A stretch of DNA of 64,000 bases from Lutraria lutraria (lineage: Eukaryota > Mollusca > Bivalvia > Venerida > Mactridae). The notes under the pieces were generated by a model. It ran no database searches and was not told the origin of the DNA. It saw only the letters and a list, made by a program, of their open reading frames with translations. Below are positions 1 through 11,099 of this stretch, one piece after another (the first letter of the stretch is position 1; the number at the start of each line of letters is the position of its first letter). The DNA lies in the NCBI GenBank assembly GCA_964023205.1, contig OZ026850.1, forward strand, positions 2,688,368-2,752,367, in the 5' to 3' direction. The translations under genes were made by a program, and so were the position numbers.

Positions 1-511
1 GTCATCTTGCTATTTCACTACCGGTAAATTTAGTGTCAGCATTATTATCATATGACTTGTTTTTATCTTGTATGCTTGTGCTTTGATGTTTTTGTGCTTT
101 ATATAATGTACCGTAAATGCTCTATTTAACACCCTGTGTGGATGTAATATTTCATAAGGTGGGGGGGGGGAAGTTTATTAGAGGCTGTTTGGTAGTGAAA
201 TAAATCATCATTTTACTCCATGCAAGAAGGGCCATGTAAATGCCTAATTTACTATTTTTCCACACAAAAATGACACGTTTTGATTGTTGCTGACTCTTTC
301 ATTTTTTATTTTCGTGATTTTCTGATTATAGGGGCGTTAAATAGGACGTTTACGGTATGATGATGTCATATTGAGGAGCACTTGTTAAATCTGATTGTTA
401 GCCTGTATTAAAGGTCTCATTTGTTTGTAATTATCTGGATTATTTACTCAAATTAAACTTGTTTAAAAATCAGTTTAGTGTACTTTTTTTGTACAGTTGA
501 ACTTTTATGAG

Positions 512-590
512 GTTGGATGGGTGGTCTAGTGTTGTAACTTGCTGGACTACTGATTTAAAGGTCAGGGGTTTGAATCTCCAGACATGCACC
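512..590 (+). repeat. tRNA-derived (SINE head-like) sequence
   Basis: A TGGTCTAGTG box-A-like stretch is followed about 45 bp later by GGTTTGAATCTCC, one base off a box B. It resembles the minus-strand sequence at 52500-52575, so both may be heads of one SINE family. No clear tail or target duplication was identified. Confidence 0.4.
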
Positions 591-825
591 TGACATGAAC
601 TACCGACCTGTCAAAGAGGTTTGTCACGAAAAAAAAATAGAAAAAAAAATTTTCCCATGTAACCCATGTATATTTTTTTTCGTGACTAACCCCTTTGAAC
701 CTGTTTGTCACTTTGACAGCTTCCTCCGATGCATATTTATCTGGTCACAGGTCAGTCTATCATTTGAACATAAATCAGTTTGGGGCTAGTGATTGCTGGG
801 TGTTCTGGGACGAGGGAAGCAATTC

Positions 826-880
826 GACATTGGGGCGGGGAAGGGCGGTTTTGGGGCGAGGAAGGGTGGTTTTGGGTCGG
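826..880 (+). repeat. Short G-rich tandem repeat
   Basis: Two to three copies of a ~20-bp unit (TTGGGGCGGGGAAGGGCGGT and variants) stand out in AT-rich DNA. Confidence 0.7.
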
Positions 881-1142
881 GTGAATTATTCAAAAGAGAT
901 TTTTGCCAAAATTATTTTTTTGCCGAAATATTGGGACAGTGATCATAATGATAATGACATTATCACCAAGGAATGGACACAATAATGTAGTGTCAATGTC
1001 TGCAAAGACAATTACTTTCATAATTTAAAATTGAACAATGGCAATTATTTTCCAATTATTTATCACCTGTTGCTTTTGAGATACAAATGTAATGCCATTA
1101 GGAGAAAGTTCAACATGATTTTTTTACACCTCACACAAGAGT

Positions 1143-1352
1143 TACTGTGGAATCATTAATTTTCGTTGGGGATTTAATTTCGTGGATTTCGTGGGTCGGC
1201 TCATCAACGAAATCAAATCCCCACGAATTTAAATGCAGAGATAAAGCATTTTGTTTCAAAATCAAAATCCACGAATTTATGTCCCTACGAAATAGCCATT
1301 TTAGTAAAAACCACGAAAATTGAGCCCAACGAAAGTAAATGAAAATACAGTA
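1143..1352 (+). repeat. Family A MITE-like element, copy 1
   Basis: A 210-bp element bounded by TACTGT and ACAGTA. The two ends are imperfect inverted repeats of about 45 bp, containing ATTTTCGTTGGG and TTTCGTGG. Other copies are at 5900-6105, 17044-17253 and 19295-19503. Confidence 0.85.
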
Positions 1353-1600
1353 TTCAGATTGTAACAATCATTTTTCCAATACAAGCTCAAAGTAATCCAT
1401 TAACTCATTCAAGCATAAAAAACTTCAAATGACAATACCAGCTAGGGTGATTAGGCTAATTAAATAATCATAAGTTGGAAGTATGAATTATTTAGAAAAA
1501 AAAAAATTTAATTGCATTACAGGGTGTGAGCAAAATTTTTACACAAAAATTATTCTAAAAAAAAAAAAAAATTTATCACATTTTAGTGGGGCCAAAATAA

Positions 1601-1789
1601 AGTCCTCAGTTCAATCTCTCCATAGCAACACCCTTTAAAAGTAGCAAAATTATGTTGTTGTTGAGAGGTTGTTGCTCTAGAGAGGTTTAATTAAGTTGAA
1701 TCATGCAGTGGGAAAAATCATATTATTGCTGAAGAGAGGCTGTTGCTCATGAGAGGGCTGCTGTGAACAGATTACACTGTAAAACAGAA
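1601..1789. repeat. Family C element ('GAGAGGTTGTTGCTC'), copy 1
   Basis: Opposed CTCTCC..GCAACACCCTTT and GAGAGGTTGTTGCTC motifs, ending in ACTGTA. Related copies: 12928-13438, 17761-17936, 44445-44619, 51282-51848, 55967-56146. Confidence 0.75.
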
Positions 1790-4304
1790 TACTTTTATGA
1801 AACAATTTAAGTCGAAAGATAGAAAATCTTAATTACTTAATCTGTTCCAAACATTACCTTTGTAAGACTGCAAGGTACAATTCATCCCAAATATTTTTGC
1901 TTTACTAAGAATTATGCCATTTGGATTTTAATGGTAGGCATCAGAAATATGCTCAGACATGTAACCTTACATATAGCCTTACTTATTCCGCTTTCCGGTT
2001 GGACGAACTCTTAAAGGAATTCGAAAGAACAGTGGAAAAAACTCACCGTCATAAACAGTCTACCGGTAATTAGATTGACTACCTTAAACATGACTATATT
2101 TTTTTGTGTATTATTTTGAATGCAGTTTACTTTATAAGATTCAGAATATCTTCCGTTCTTCGCCCGTGAAACTGTTTTTTGTTACTAAAGTATTACAGAT
2201 CTTGAACAAAATCATCCAAGAATTTTGAGCAAATAGTTCAATGTCTAAAATAAAATTATGGCTTCAATTTAAAACTAGAGCTTTGTCACAAAAGTGACCT
2301 ACACCTCCATCACCGCTGTGACTCTACGAATGCGATAGTACACTATATAGCTAAGTACAAGGATACATAACTCTGCAATGTGTGGATCACTGGGCATGGA
2401 AATTGTGTCTTGTACATCTTCACTTCATGGAGGTGACATATTTCAAATTTCATTGCAATTGCTTAAGGAATGTGGAAGTAGTTCACTCCAAAAAATTGTA
2501 AAATTGTATGCACAGGGAATGCCTAACCAACGACCGACCGACAGAGTGACTCCAATATACTTACATATAGTATCCTCTCTCAAACTTTGTTTGCGGGTGA
2601 ATAATAATCCATATCACACACATTCATTTTTGTGATTATTTCATAATTCTGATATTCCTGGTTAATATAATTATTTTATGGGAACAAATATGGTACACCC
2701 TGTACTTGTGTAAGTTATAAAAACAAGGTTTTTCCAGTGAAGGTGCCGTATTCAACGTAACTAATTAGAGAATAAACACAACGTTGGATTAATTTTAGGA
2801 ATATACAACTTTTGAAAAATTGAACCAACAGAAACCTTGGACATAAGGTAAAAATTAGAAATTATGCTCACAAATATTTGAATACCTGTATTAAAGGCAC
2901 TTATACTCATTTAGCTGTAACATTATTTCAAATTGCATAAAAAAAACTTTTTAAAACTGTTTTCTAAAAGTTATGCTTTGAACAAAATTTATGACATAAA
3001 TTGGACAATTTATCATTAGAATTAAAAAAAGGGCAGTAACTCAAAAATAAATAAGGTAGAGTTATAAGTCATGGGCCTGGCACTTCTACTCATTGCCATC
3101 TAACTTATTTTAGAGTTTCTTATAAATATTTGCATTGTATTTGAGATACGCTCCAGACAAAAGGTTAACAATTACAGTCATGTGCAATTACCGGTACATT
3201 TTGTGTATACCATAAAATTAAATAAATGAATACAAATATTTAGCAGAGTGCAGAATGTCTTTTATGCTGAAATTGCAATTCGCGTATCGGTAAGTAAAAT
3301 GAAGCCATGTTGTGAAATATAAAATTAAACATGTATCAACTTGCCAGTGTTTGCCATATTAGTAAATGTATAAATATTTAATCAAATATTTCATCAGATG
3401 GTAAAAATCATTCTTGCATAGCTAGGAAAACATTTCTCCTAGGATATGTGCATGAACTTGACAGCAGATGTCAACCAGGTATTATGTATATCAATATATC
3501 AGTAAAATCGCCTATACCTGAGCAGGCAATAATTTTTAATATCGTCCTGTAATATCACATGTACAGACACGATGCGCAAACAGTCTTAACATATTTACGG
3601 TAACAGCCCTTTTTGGATTGTAGATTCTACAAGATAATTTTTTTTATCGAAACAAAAATATTGTTTACCCTTCAAACATTGTTACCCTTCAAAAAGAAAT
3701 GTTGATCTCAGCGCTGCCTCAGTAGCCCTCATGTTGAGATTTTTGTGTAAATCTCATTTGAGACAATCGATAATATTAAAAGTAACAAAATATTTTTTTG
3801 AATTAAAAATCTTTTTATTTTCTAGTTCCGAGCTAATCAAATAAACTAATGAATGGTAACATGACTGTGTTTTGGCTGTAAATAACAAAAGTTAACAAAA
3901 ACAACATCAAAATTTGAAACATAATAAAATAAGATCAGCCTGAAGACTAGTTGTGGGATTTTTTGTATCCAAAAATTTCGGATAAAAAATGACCACTTAT
4001 TATATGTCTGTTGTCAGACTGTACAATGATAATTTCTTAATCAAAAAGGGAAATATCGACAAAACAGAACATAACCCCCTCCCCCACAGCCCACACAACA
4101 ATCCTACTCAGCAGGGGGGGGGTATTTCACAGGAAATACACAAGATAATTAAATGTCGTTTACATACGGAAAACTCTTAACAACAAAAATGGCAAATTCT
4201 TCAATACTGGTTAAATTTTAGCAGCAAAACAGCATGAACAATATTCAAAGCTCTAAGTCTCGAAATCCAAGAGTCCTATTGGTTGATTATTTGCATAATT
4301 ACAT

Positions 4305-4409
4305 TTTTGGATTAAAAAAACAAAAGGTAATTTCATTTCGGAAGTTTCGACAGTATATTGAAAATGTGTAAGCAACCCCCAATGGTCGCTACAAAATCGC
4401 TGACAAGAA
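4305..4409 (-). pseudogene. Decayed tandem copy of the TDP2 last-exon 3' end
   Basis: About 105 bp here repeats 4535-4638 with roughly 90% identity at a spacing of about 230 bp. It still encodes the catalytic-His motif SDHWGLLTHF. One extra A relative to the parent shifts the frame right after that motif, so the natural stop is lost. A pyrimidine-rich CAG lies just before the copied block on the minus strand and could act as a weak acceptor, so use as an alternative terminal exon cannot be ruled out. Confidence 0.85.
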
Positions 4410-4562
4410 AAGCAGTAATTTGAGATTGACACCAAATCTCAACATTTACAATCTTCAACTAGAGATTCATACTTGAAGATTATAAAAAATTGGAACATTC
4501 CAAATTTTCAATCGTTAGATTCAACCACTCAATATTTCGGATTCAAAAAACAAAAGGTAATT

Positions 4563-7500
4563 TCATTTCGGAAGTTTTGACAATATATTGAAATGTGTAA
4601 GCAATCCCCAATGGTCGCTACAAAACCGCTGACAAGAATTCAGCCTTTCAAGCCCAACAAGTTCGAAATATTCGGGTCTTACAATCTTCGGCTCACTATT
4701 TCTTACGTAAAGACGATCAAATCTACACCTAGGTTTAAATCTGCCGCCAAACTCTAAGTTATCATTTCGCATGGTATCCCATGTAAATTTAGCTTCTTTG
4801 CGCTGACCAGTAATTTCCCATATATCATACAGGCCTTCAGGAATACCGCCAACTTCTTTGATCTGAAACATGGGACAAATATACAAATTAATTGGTTTAA
4901 AACAAAGAACTACACATGTAATAACGGTATGTCCCCTCAAAGAAATGATAATTTCATGAGAAAAAGGATAAAAATTGGACTTTTGACTTATATGACCTTG
5001 AACATACAGGGCAAAGGTCAAGGTCTAAATTAAAGGTGGCAGACATCACATTGAACGGTAGACTACTCAAACTCCAAGTATAATGTAATAATATCAATAA
5101 TATACAGTCGAACTTGAGTAAGCAATCACCTCTGAATAAAGGCCACCCTGTGATTACAGGCCATTCTTTTAAAAAAAAATCACTGATTATTTAGAGAAAT
5201 ATGAGCTGTGAATAAAGGCCACCTGTCAATAAAGGCCACATTTTGTCTTTCTCAATGGTGGCCTTTGTTCACAGGTTTGAATATATGTAATTTGTAAGAC
5301 AATTATTTCTGGCCTGGTCCTAGGTTTTCATTGCATTTATTTCCACAAATAGGACTCTTTGAAAAGAAATTCAAGGAAAAAAGTCTGTCGAATTTCATAA
5401 TTCATTTACAATTTTATGATTTTGGACTATGAGACATGGTTTTTGCTTTTTTCTGTGAGGTTTAACGCCATGCCAGCGGCCTCGACTTACTTCATTATCT
5501 CTCAAGTTTAGATCGCCACCAAATACCACAGTTCTCTCTTTTTCTACCTTCTGCATATGTGAAAAGCATTTCTTCAATTGTTCCTTTCTCGCTTTACTGT
5601 AATCTTTGGTACTCTCCAAATGAGCGGTCATCATACAAAACTTCTCACCTTTTATGGTACACTGAAAAACAAAAGTTTTGCGATAAACTAAGGCGAAAAA
5701 AGTTTATATCTGATTACATGCTCATTAAGAATAGTGCAGGTACTGGTAGCTCGGGGCTTTTTTTACGTGTGGTTGGCGGGAAAATAAGGGTAGGTCAGGT
5801 AACCAGATAAAAAACCTTTTTTTACGCGTAATTGAACTCAGGTAAAAAGGATTGAATCTCTATTCGCATAATTTATCTATAATTTTGTACAATGAGACTT
5901 ACTGTGGAATCAATAATTTTTCGCTGGGGATTTAATGTCGTAGATTTCGTGGGTCAGCTTATCCACGAATCAAATCCCCACAAATTTAAATAGAGATGAG
6001 GCTTTTTTTTTCAAATCAAATCAACAAATTTAAGTCCCCACGAAATACCCATTTTAGTAAAAACCACGAAAATTGAGCCCAACGAAAATAAAAGAAAATA
6101 CAGTATTTTGTTGTTTTTCTTTGGGGAGATAAAGTCACATAAGAAACTGTCTGTTTACACTCATAGCTCACCAACCTTTACAGACAACAAATTCCGGGTC
6201 ATGAGGGTGTTTGCGAAAGACAGAATTTTTGTCTCCTCAACTCGTGCGAAAGCACCGGACTTGAACATCATCACCACGAAGTACCCTTCACTTCCACCGG
6301 GTATAATATTGTATAGAGGACATCTCTGTTCTATGATTCGTTCTGCATCAGGTATCAATTCTTGAAGAAATACAACATGAGGCTCTTCTCTGTGGAGGTA
6401 AAAAAAACACATCAGTGAAGAGTATTCTAAAACTCCTTACATGGCTTACCCCCCCCCCCCCCCCTTAATGTTATTTAAAGAATAAAAAGATATTGGGCTG
6501 AAAATCAAAATAAGTTTGTTTGACCCAGAATTTTAGAACTGAAAAGGTAGTTAGGGATTTTTCTTTACAATATAAAAACTTATTTTATTTATTTGCAAGG
6601 ATTTTTGTGGGTAGGTTGGAACATTCCAAACAAACTTTTTTCGTTTTTAGCCTTGTGGATTTTTTTTGTTATTTTTGTGACTGAAGGGAGACAACTAGGT
6701 CAAGTCATTCACTCATCATTTTACCTGTATAGTCAAAATTTATATCAACATGGGTGTAAAACTGCGCAAAGCTTTTCAAAATTTGCACTTAAGTAGACAG
6801 ACAGAATGACCCCTGGGGAGTTAAACTGGAAAACTTGCATTTTGTATCAATCGAATGATAATATTTTATCAGTAAGAACAAAATGATTTTTGCTAGATTA
6901 AAAAAAATGTATCTTTCTTAACCAGAAATGCTTTGACAGTGTTTTAAAGGCCAAGCATAGTTACAACACTATGTTTTTTCATCATATATCAGTTCACCCA
7001 AACATCAGTTTCCCATTTATGGAGAGCATTTGTTTCACATTAGACATTGCATAAATAAGAATGACTGCACTTAATTAAGAGTTAGGCCTAAAAAGCAATT
7101 GTTAGTTTCTGGATACATGCTCATAAACAAACAATAAAGTAGTCAGGGCCTTTTTTGCTCTTGGAAACAGGTGGAAAGATAAAAAAAGTGAGAAAGTGGG
7201 TTTTCCGTTCCCCAGACCTACCAAAAAGTAGAAAAATTATAGGCCCAAAACCACAGGCTACTGGCATGTGAAGAGCCCCCCCCCCCCTAAGACCCTCTAC
7301 TACCCAGGAATTATTTTTACACACTCTGAAACACTGTCAAACATTATGTTTATAACATGTTTTATAACAACAAAATAAAGTTTTTTTTCACCATACATTG
7401 TATACATTATCATTATAGTCGATATATTATAATATATATAATTTATGGTGACTTTTTTTAACTTTATTTTTTTTGTTATAAACCTAATATTTGACAGTGT

Positions 7501-10073
7501 TTCTGAGTGTAAAGAGGGTCTGCAGGGGCCACCACACACCGGTAGCCTGTGCCCAAAACATTTCCCAAGATCTGAGATCAATTTGTGATCTAGATTATAT
7601 CTTATGTTGCATCATGCATACTAACTTGTTTATTGTGTTACAAACACCTTCAGTTCGAGACTGGAGATTTTTCAGGTCAAGGCCATCGATGTTCCACGAC
7701 ATTAATCTAATCCTGTATGGCTCGTTGTCTTCTGCCAGTGTCTTATCTCCGCTACTTTAAAATGAATGAAACATGTTTATATAAATAACAGCTATGAAAT
7801 TATTAACCTTGCTTCTCCTTTACGCAATCCATTTTCAAGCATGCAACTAGGGGAAAAATAAATGCAGCATTATATTTTCTCAATGTATCTCAATTCATTA
7901 AGTGTATATATACAAATGTATTATGCTGCCGTCTTCCTGATTTTAATAGAATTATTCTCTACACTTCATTTTAAATATTAAAACATTGCTAGAAAGAAAA
8001 AACTATTGCATTGCAAACAAGAAAACATCTTTCAAAAGTAATTTTCACATAACATTCTCTTATTAGCAATGGTTACTATCAAATTTGCAAATCGGTAAAT
8101 CCAACAAATAAATCAGTCTATTTGGGAATGTGAGACATTTTGGCTCTGTCCCTCTCACTAACATAACATCTGGGATCAGTATACACATCGGTTCCAGGTA
8201 ACATGAAAGCAGTGATAGAACGGGCCAAATTAGTACGGCTAAATTTATACCAAGCAGCGCTGAAATAATATTTCCTTCTTTCAAAAGTTTTCACCACCTT
8301 TTTGTAGACTTATAGCATCTGAATAAATCTAAATATGTACAGTCAAACCTGTAAACAAAGGCCATCCTTGGGAAAGACAAAATGTGACCTTTATCGACAG
8401 ACTGATGGCCTTTATATAGAGGTAATTTCATTCTAAATGATTCATGACAGTTTTTAAGAGAAAGGCCTTTATTCATTCACAGTGAGGCCTTTATTCATTC
8501 ACAGTGAGGCCTTTATTCACAGGGGGGCCTTTATTCACAGTGAGGCTTTTATTAACAGGGTGGCCTTTATTTACAGGGTGGCCTTTATTTACAGGGTGGC
8601 CTTTATTCATTCACAGTGTGGCCTTTATTCATTCACAGTGAGGCCTTTATTCATTCACAGTGAGGCCTTTATTCACAGGGGGGCTTTTATTCACAGTGAG
8701 GCTTTTATTAACAGGGTGGCCTTTATTTACAGGGTGGCCTTTATTCAAAGGGTGGTCTATATTCACAGGGCAGCCTTTATTTACAGGGTGTCCTTTATTC
8801 ACAGGGTGTCCTTTATTTTGAGGGTGGAAGCCTCTAACGCAGGTTCAATCGTACTTGCAAAATGTCAACTGTTTAGAAATAATTTTGACTGGACCACAAT
8901 TAAGTCGACATGCGAGTTAAAAAGTTAAATTACAATACATGTGCTTTAAAGTTAAAATACCTTAAATTTACTCCTTCATTTGAATTTGATGTGCTCTGCT
9001 GGCTGGCTCCACTTTCTTCAAAATATGCATTCAATGCTCGCTGTAAACATGAACATGATAAAGTTTATTAAAACTTTCAATTATACATTCAACATCAGGG
9101 TTTTCATTAATTTTTACTGTAAAAGGCCAAACCTTGATTGAAGAGGCTTTCCATGCTCATTTCCAATGTCGTAAATGATATATAATTGGGATTTCTAGGC
9201 AGCCAATTTTCTTTTCTAAGCAGTCAATTTGGCCTTTGGACACCTCTTATTGAAAACACTGCAGTACTGGTAAAATCATACCCGGTACTTCATATATAGG
9301 TGCTGGACAGCTCAGTTTAAATTGCATTGAAGTTCACTTAGTAAAATAGTATAAATTCAATTTAAACAAATCAATTCAATATTATACAAAAAGGTAAAAA
9401 ACATATATATTGAAATCAATGACACACAAATCAAGATTGACTGATGACCAGTCAGGGCCTTTTTCCATCTATAAAAGTCAGATTTTTTTAGTCTATTCAG
9501 GGATGATAGCATCCCTGGTCTATTAGAGCAAAAAGGCTCTTAATTTGTTTTCCCAATTTGGGGAAAGAAATTCCCAGAAATGCAACACTATTCTAACTCA
9601 GATGTCAAACCTTCTATGAATTTGGCCAAAACCCACACTTAAATTTCCCAAAATGAATGGCTAAGGCCTCTTCCCAAATTTTGCAAAAAGGCCCTGCATG
9701 GGGGTGAAATATAACAGGCCCGTTAGGGAAGCAATTTCATATTGGCGGAGTGGGGGGTAAATTTAGATTTTGTCTGACAACATGGGGTGGTATTAGTTAG
9801 AGCCCATTGTAATAACCAGACCAACTGACATTTTTATGAAGGGGGTTAAGCCCTATACCCCCCCCCCCCCCCCCCCTCTGGTTCGGCCCTGATTATTATC
9901 AAATTAAGACATTGTATATCTCGTGCCACCTCTACGTTCCAGTCTCTGTCCTGCAAATAAAACATCGCTAGCGCGGTGTCTGTTCCAGTAATGGCTGCGA
10001 ATGACTGACATCTTTCATCACACTCCTGTGCAGACGGTAGATTTGCAGCATTTTCTTCTTCAGAATCACTCAT
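4563..10073 (-). CDS. TDP2: Tyrosyl-DNA phosphodiesterase 2 (TDP2/TTRAP), six exons, 344 aa
   Basis: This nuclear enzyme of the Mg2+-dependent endonuclease/exonuclease/phosphatase fold hydrolyses 5'-phosphotyrosyl bonds, so it repairs trapped topoisomerase II-DNA adducts. Coding exons on the minus strand are 10073-9930, 9040-8961, 7751-7626, 6389-6176, 5661-5491 and 4862-4563. All have AG/GT borders and the phases close to 345 codons (human protein 362 aa). Residues 1-58 resemble the N-terminal UBA-like domain. The catalytic motifs are present: SWNIDGLD (Asn95), FLQE (Glu127), GGDLNLRD (Asp238) and SDHWGLL (His329). The start is the ATG at 10071-10073; the open frame extends upstream only through a TTG. 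Exon 3 runs past an earlier GT to a better GTTAGT donor, which restores the conserved segment before FLQE. The gene is head-to-head with the PRMT gene at 11100. Family assignment is secure; individual junctions are inferred. Confidence 0.93.
5104..5280. repeat. Family B element ('AATAAAGGCCACC'), copy 1
   Basis: About 177 bp bounded by ACAGTCGAAC and its near-inverse GTTTGA. It contains opposed copies of AATAAAGGCCACC / GGTGGCCTTTGTT. Related copies: 8340-8852, 12585-12767, 13436-13612, 56589-56750, 62320-62482. Confidence 0.8.
5900..6105 (+). repeat. Family A MITE-like element, copy 2 (TDP2 intron)
   Basis: About 206 bp with the same TACTGT/ACAGTA ends. It lies in the TDP2 intron between exons 4 and 5. 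Confidence 0.85.
8340..8852. repeat. Family B element with internal minisatellite expansion
   Basis: The element starts at CAGTCAAACCTG and closes near 8850. Between 8464 and 8830 its GGCCTTTATTCACAG motif is amplified about 20 times in 18-27-bp units, with a higher-order repeat of about 160 bp. The amplified tract is open in one frame but is not a gene. Confidence 0.85.
9453..9696. repeat. Family E element (CAGGGCCTTTTT inverted ends), copy 1
   Basis: About 244 bp bounded by CAGGGCCTTTTT and AAAAAGGCCCTG, perfect 12-bp terminal inverted repeats. Lies in TDP2 intron 1. Confidence 0.85.
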
Positions 10074-11099
10074 TATTAACCAGTTAGTAACTTCCGCCAA
10101 TTCAGCTTCGCTCGATTTAATATGAGAATTCTCAGTTTAACCGATTAAATTTTACGTCCCGTTGAATAATGTTTTATAAATATCTTGATGTAAGTAAAAG
10201 CACACATCATGGAAACTCGCTTCTATCAAAGTTATTCTATGGATAAACCAAATTAGAAGCATACAAACCAGAAATCACTTCTGGTGTTGTGCACTTCTTT
10301 GACCAAATGTTAAGTTGCAATCAAACCCGACCATCAACATCTCCGGCATGAGTCCGTGTCACAAAGCATAAATCGTAGTTATTTGGTGCCAGTTGGAGAT
10401 AAAACATCAATAAAATGTTGTTTATTCACTTCATACCGAAATGACATCGGAAATCTTGTAGAAAATATCACCAGTCATTCATAAAAAGTACGTTACATCT
10501 AAATGAAATATGTTTTCGCGATCATTACTTTGATTTGTATGATGTGTCTCTGTATTGGCCGTGATTTCAGCACATTTCTGCTAGCACTTGGTTGCTCTAG
10601 TCTACATTTATGAGACGTACGATCGATCCATTCATAATTTTGCTATTTCATCTATTGCCCATTACAGTCGGATGATAGATATTGGCAAGCGCAAAAAATG
10701 TCGATATCTTCACTAGTGTACAATTAGTTGAGACTATTGGTTGCTCCTGACAATTTTCTCAGAACACCATAGTATGAACTTATTATACACAACATGTACC
10801 CTCGTTACCTAGTCAATGTAAAAATCACTTCAACAATGTATGAAGTTCTGGCATGTTTTAGCCTTACATATTCGGTTTTCTGGTCCGCCAATGTCATTAA
10901 TGAATTCAGAAGCGCCATTATCTCAGAGAGAAATGAGGGCAAATTGAAAAATTATATTGTCACAGTCGTATTACTTGTACTAGGCAAGTCCTAGCCAGTG
11001 AGAGGTCACTGTAATCTGGAACCAACCACACACATGTTGGCAGTATGAATTGCATTTATCTCCAATTTTCTAGTATACCTTATTGTACACTTTCAGGCT
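10074..11099. promoter_or_regulatory. Divergent intergenic region between TDP2 and PRMT
   Basis: About 1.0 kb separates the two oppositely directed start codons, so both promoters should lie here. I see no clear TATA box, CpG cluster or conserved gene. A good splice acceptor (pyrimidine tract, then CAG) ends at 11096, three bases before the PRMT ATG. This suggests that the PRMT transcript has an upstream untranslated exon somewhere in this interval. Confidence 0.5.

Larger units (their letters stand above)
1..4260. other. Gene-free leading region
   Basis: No conserved coding region was recognised on either strand. It holds a poly-G run (161-170), a tRNA-derived sequence (about 512-590), a GGGGCGxGGAAGGGxGGTTTT tandem (826-880), full family A and family C elements, and a piece of the 'GGTCGGTCGG' family (2275-2620). 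TDP2 polyadenylation probably falls near its right end. Confidence 0.6.

Noticed and set aside
6452..6464. Homopolymer C/G runs (also near 161, 7277, 9861, 48812) as functional G-rich elements
   Set aside because: They are single homopolymers without spaced G-tracts and may reflect assembly or polymorphism.
8482..8928. 148-residue open frame with repeating AFIHSEAFIHRGAF-like units
   Set aside because: It is the translation of the family B minisatellite; there is no splice support and the period follows the DNA repeat.
10074..10100. Upstream extension of TDP2 by nine residues
   Set aside because: The extension begins at TTG, not ATG; the ATG at 10073 fits the family length.
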